From Arctopsyche grandis (lineage: Eukaryota > Arthropoda > Insecta > Trichoptera > Hydropsychidae): a stretch of 64,000 bases of DNA. Position numbers and translations under genes: made by a program. The notes beneath the pieces were generated by a model, which worked only from the letters and a program-made list of their open reading frames with translations, had not been told where the DNA came from and searched no databases. Numbering within the stretch: position 1 is the stretch's first letter; each line of letters opens with the position of its first letter. Shown in pieces: positions 62,772 to 64,000 of the stretch. The stretch covers positions 16,216,501 through 16,280,500 of the forward strand of contig NC_135358.1 in NCBI RefSeq assembly GCF_051622035.1, given 5' to 3'.

Positions 62772-62804
62772 ATGGCCGCTGCCCTCACAGACGACCAGGA
62801 GGCT
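62772..62804 (+). CDS. Putative first coding exon of an unidentified host gene
   Basis: CCCGGACATGGCC gives a start with G at +4 and a purine at -3. Eleven codons (MAAALTDDQEA) end exactly at GTAAGT, a consensus donor, in phase 0. The following DNA (simple repeat, GC-rich block, Helitron-like copy) has no continuation, so the next exon would lie beyond the window. The peptide is too short to identify; the acidic start after MAAAL is all that can be described. Support is the CpG-rich setting, start context and donor only; chance occurrence is possible. Confidence 0.4.
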
Positions 62805-62880
62805 GTAAGTCAACAACAAGAGTCTACCTCGCGATCATACACGAAACCGTCACTTGTTCAGTTGGCATCGTCACCAGGGC

Positions 62881-62987
62881 TACGGCCGCGACCGCGACCG
62901 CGACTACGACCACGACCGCGAACGCGAACGCGACCACGACCGCGACCAAGACCACGACCACGACCACGACCACGACCAAGACCGGCG
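62881..62987 (+). repeat. CGACC(R) hexamer minisatellite
   Basis: About 18 copies of a six-base unit (CGACCG, CGACCA, CGAACG) in the CpG-rich block. Its frames read Arg-Pro, Asp-His or Thr-Thr repeats, which are by-products. Confidence 0.9.
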
Positions 62988-63477
62988 AAGCGATCTGTTA
63001 TGGCCGCCCCGCCCCACCCCGCCCCCTCGCCTTCAACTCGGCCGTCGCTCGCCTCGCCGTTGCACATGTTCTTTTGTTTTGATTTTTTTGTTTTGAATCG
63101 ATGGCGCTCGAAGTGTTCGAATAATAGCGATGAATTGCTACGGCCGGTCTCCACGTCGACGTGTGTTGACGTTTGCTCTGCTGTCAAAGTGTGGTGCGCG
63201 CCCACACTCAGGGGGCGCCGACCTCGCCCTCATAACCTCTCCGTAGCCCCGACGCCCTCATTCTCGTCCTCCTCTTCCGCTTCCTCTTCTCGACGACATG
63301 ACATGTTCGAATTTCAAACGCGGGCCGGCACGCTCGCGCTCGCTTTGTTTTGTTTCGGATTCTAATTAATTCAATTGTTTCGAATTCGAAATTCATTTCG
63401 GGCCAATCAGCGTACGAGTTGCGCTCTTCCACCAATCGGCGTCGATCTGTCAAAATCGTCCGTGCCAAATTCGATAT
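62988..63477. other. GC-rich non-coding block
   Basis: It continues the CpG-rich region to about 63340 and then returns to average composition. Long overlapping frames on both strands reflect the base bias. It could be first-intron or promoter DNA of the putative gene starting at 62772. Confidence 0.4.
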
Positions 63478-63920
63478 TCTGTACCCGATGACATATCATC
63501 GCATGGGTGTTGGCATATTAAGTTATTAATTAAAAAATATAATTTAATTCAAAAACTTTAGAAAACGAGGACGCCTATAAGGGGGAGGTACCATTTCCGT
63601 TCAACTTAAATATTACGTCGTACCGATAAGAAATTCAGTCACCGATACTAAGTTTCAGTTCGATAGGACTAACGGGTGTTCAAAAAATCCCCAAAATACA
63701 CAGACACACATTTTTTCTAGATCGTGAAAACGTGATCAGTGATCGATTCTGAGTTCGAATCAGTCAAAATTAAAAGCAATGTGTCGTCGGTCATGTGTTG
63801 GATCCTCACCTACCTACATATAAACAATATAAAACACCGATAGAAAAATTTATTAATTAAATAAATTTTCAATAGATGGCGGTGAATTTTCTGCCAAGTG
63901 GAAACATTAGTAGCGATCTG
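63478..63920 (-). mobile_element. Helitron-like element, copy 3 (reverse, longest)
   Basis: Read on the minus strand: head CACTTGGCAGAAAATTCACC, CGCCATCTATTGAAAATT, ATGACCGACGACACATTG, an internal part matching 16860-17090, and a tail GCCAACACCCATG with the hairpin CGATGATATGTCATCG (at 63488-63503) and GGTAC. The final CTAG seen in copies 1 and 2 is missing, so the 3' tip is cut. It shows that the 16860 module belongs inside this family. Confidence 0.6.
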
Positions 63921-64000
63921 TATATATATATAAGTTTTTTTCTTTTGTTTTTGTATTCGTATATAGGTTTTGGCAGTGGTTTAGCTGTGACGTATGTACG

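Noticed and set aside
62685-63365. 226-codon frame with an Arg-Pro repeat, plus 191-, 115- and 80-codon frames in the same block
   Set aside because: They are driven by the CGACC hexamer repeat and high GC. The predicted GTAAGT donor at 62805 would remove most of the + strand frames from any mRNA.

Overview
This window looks like AT-rich nuclear DNA from an insect. It has spliceosomal introns, GPCR exons, insect-type transposons, long (TA)n and (CA)n microsatellites, and a very high density of short ACATATGT/TATGTATG palindromic strings. I cannot assign the order with confidence. Almost nothing here is ordinary host coding sequence. The one host gene I can support is a three-exon neuropeptide receptor of the NPF/NPY-receptor type on the + strand (25610-27084). 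A second host gene may begin near the right end, where a CpG-rich block holds an 11-codon putative first coding exon with a good start context and a GTAAGT donor (62772-62804). The rest is transposable elements, simple repeats and unassigned AT-rich DNA.

Layout. 1-6360: non-coding, with a hAT-like end, a SINE tail and a few GC-richer blocks. 6361-10195: a large foldback-like structure with about 430-bp inverted arms built from tandem units, 'GCGACAAAATGT' minisatellites, a Helitron-like piece and a truncated CR1/Jockey-group LINE inserted in one arm. 10196-25600: old repeats, RTE fragments, a roughly 1 kb hAT-like inverted-repeat element, a periodic CCGGAAG array and a second Helitron-like copy. 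25610-27084: the receptor. 27537-29270: a 5'-truncated RTE retrotransposon with an intact reverse-transcriptase frame and an 11-bp target duplication. 29271-38340: a tRNA-derived SINE and unassigned sequence. 38353-48853: a transposon graveyard holding nested hAT MITEs, a Tc1 element with defined ends, several MITEs with exact 8-bp target duplications, and a PIF/Harbinger element. 48854-57000: a dispersed GC-richer family, a second CR1/Jockey-group LINE split by a MITE, and another MITE. 57022-58081: a pogo/Tigger-like element. 58082-64000: mostly empty DNA, then an internal fragment of RTE, the CpG-rich block with the putative first exon, and a third Helitron-like copy.

The most unusual structure is the PIF/Harbinger element at 45910-48853. 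Its transposase gene (+) and its MADF/BESS accessory gene (-) interlock: each gene's intron contains an exon of the other. The transposase carries several disabling mutations, while the two-exon accessory protein is still open across its predicted splice. A second cluster of interest is the hAT MITEs, where insertions land on the target duplications or ends of earlier insertions (42291-42614 and 38353-38907). All calls come from reading the sequence; no database search was possible.
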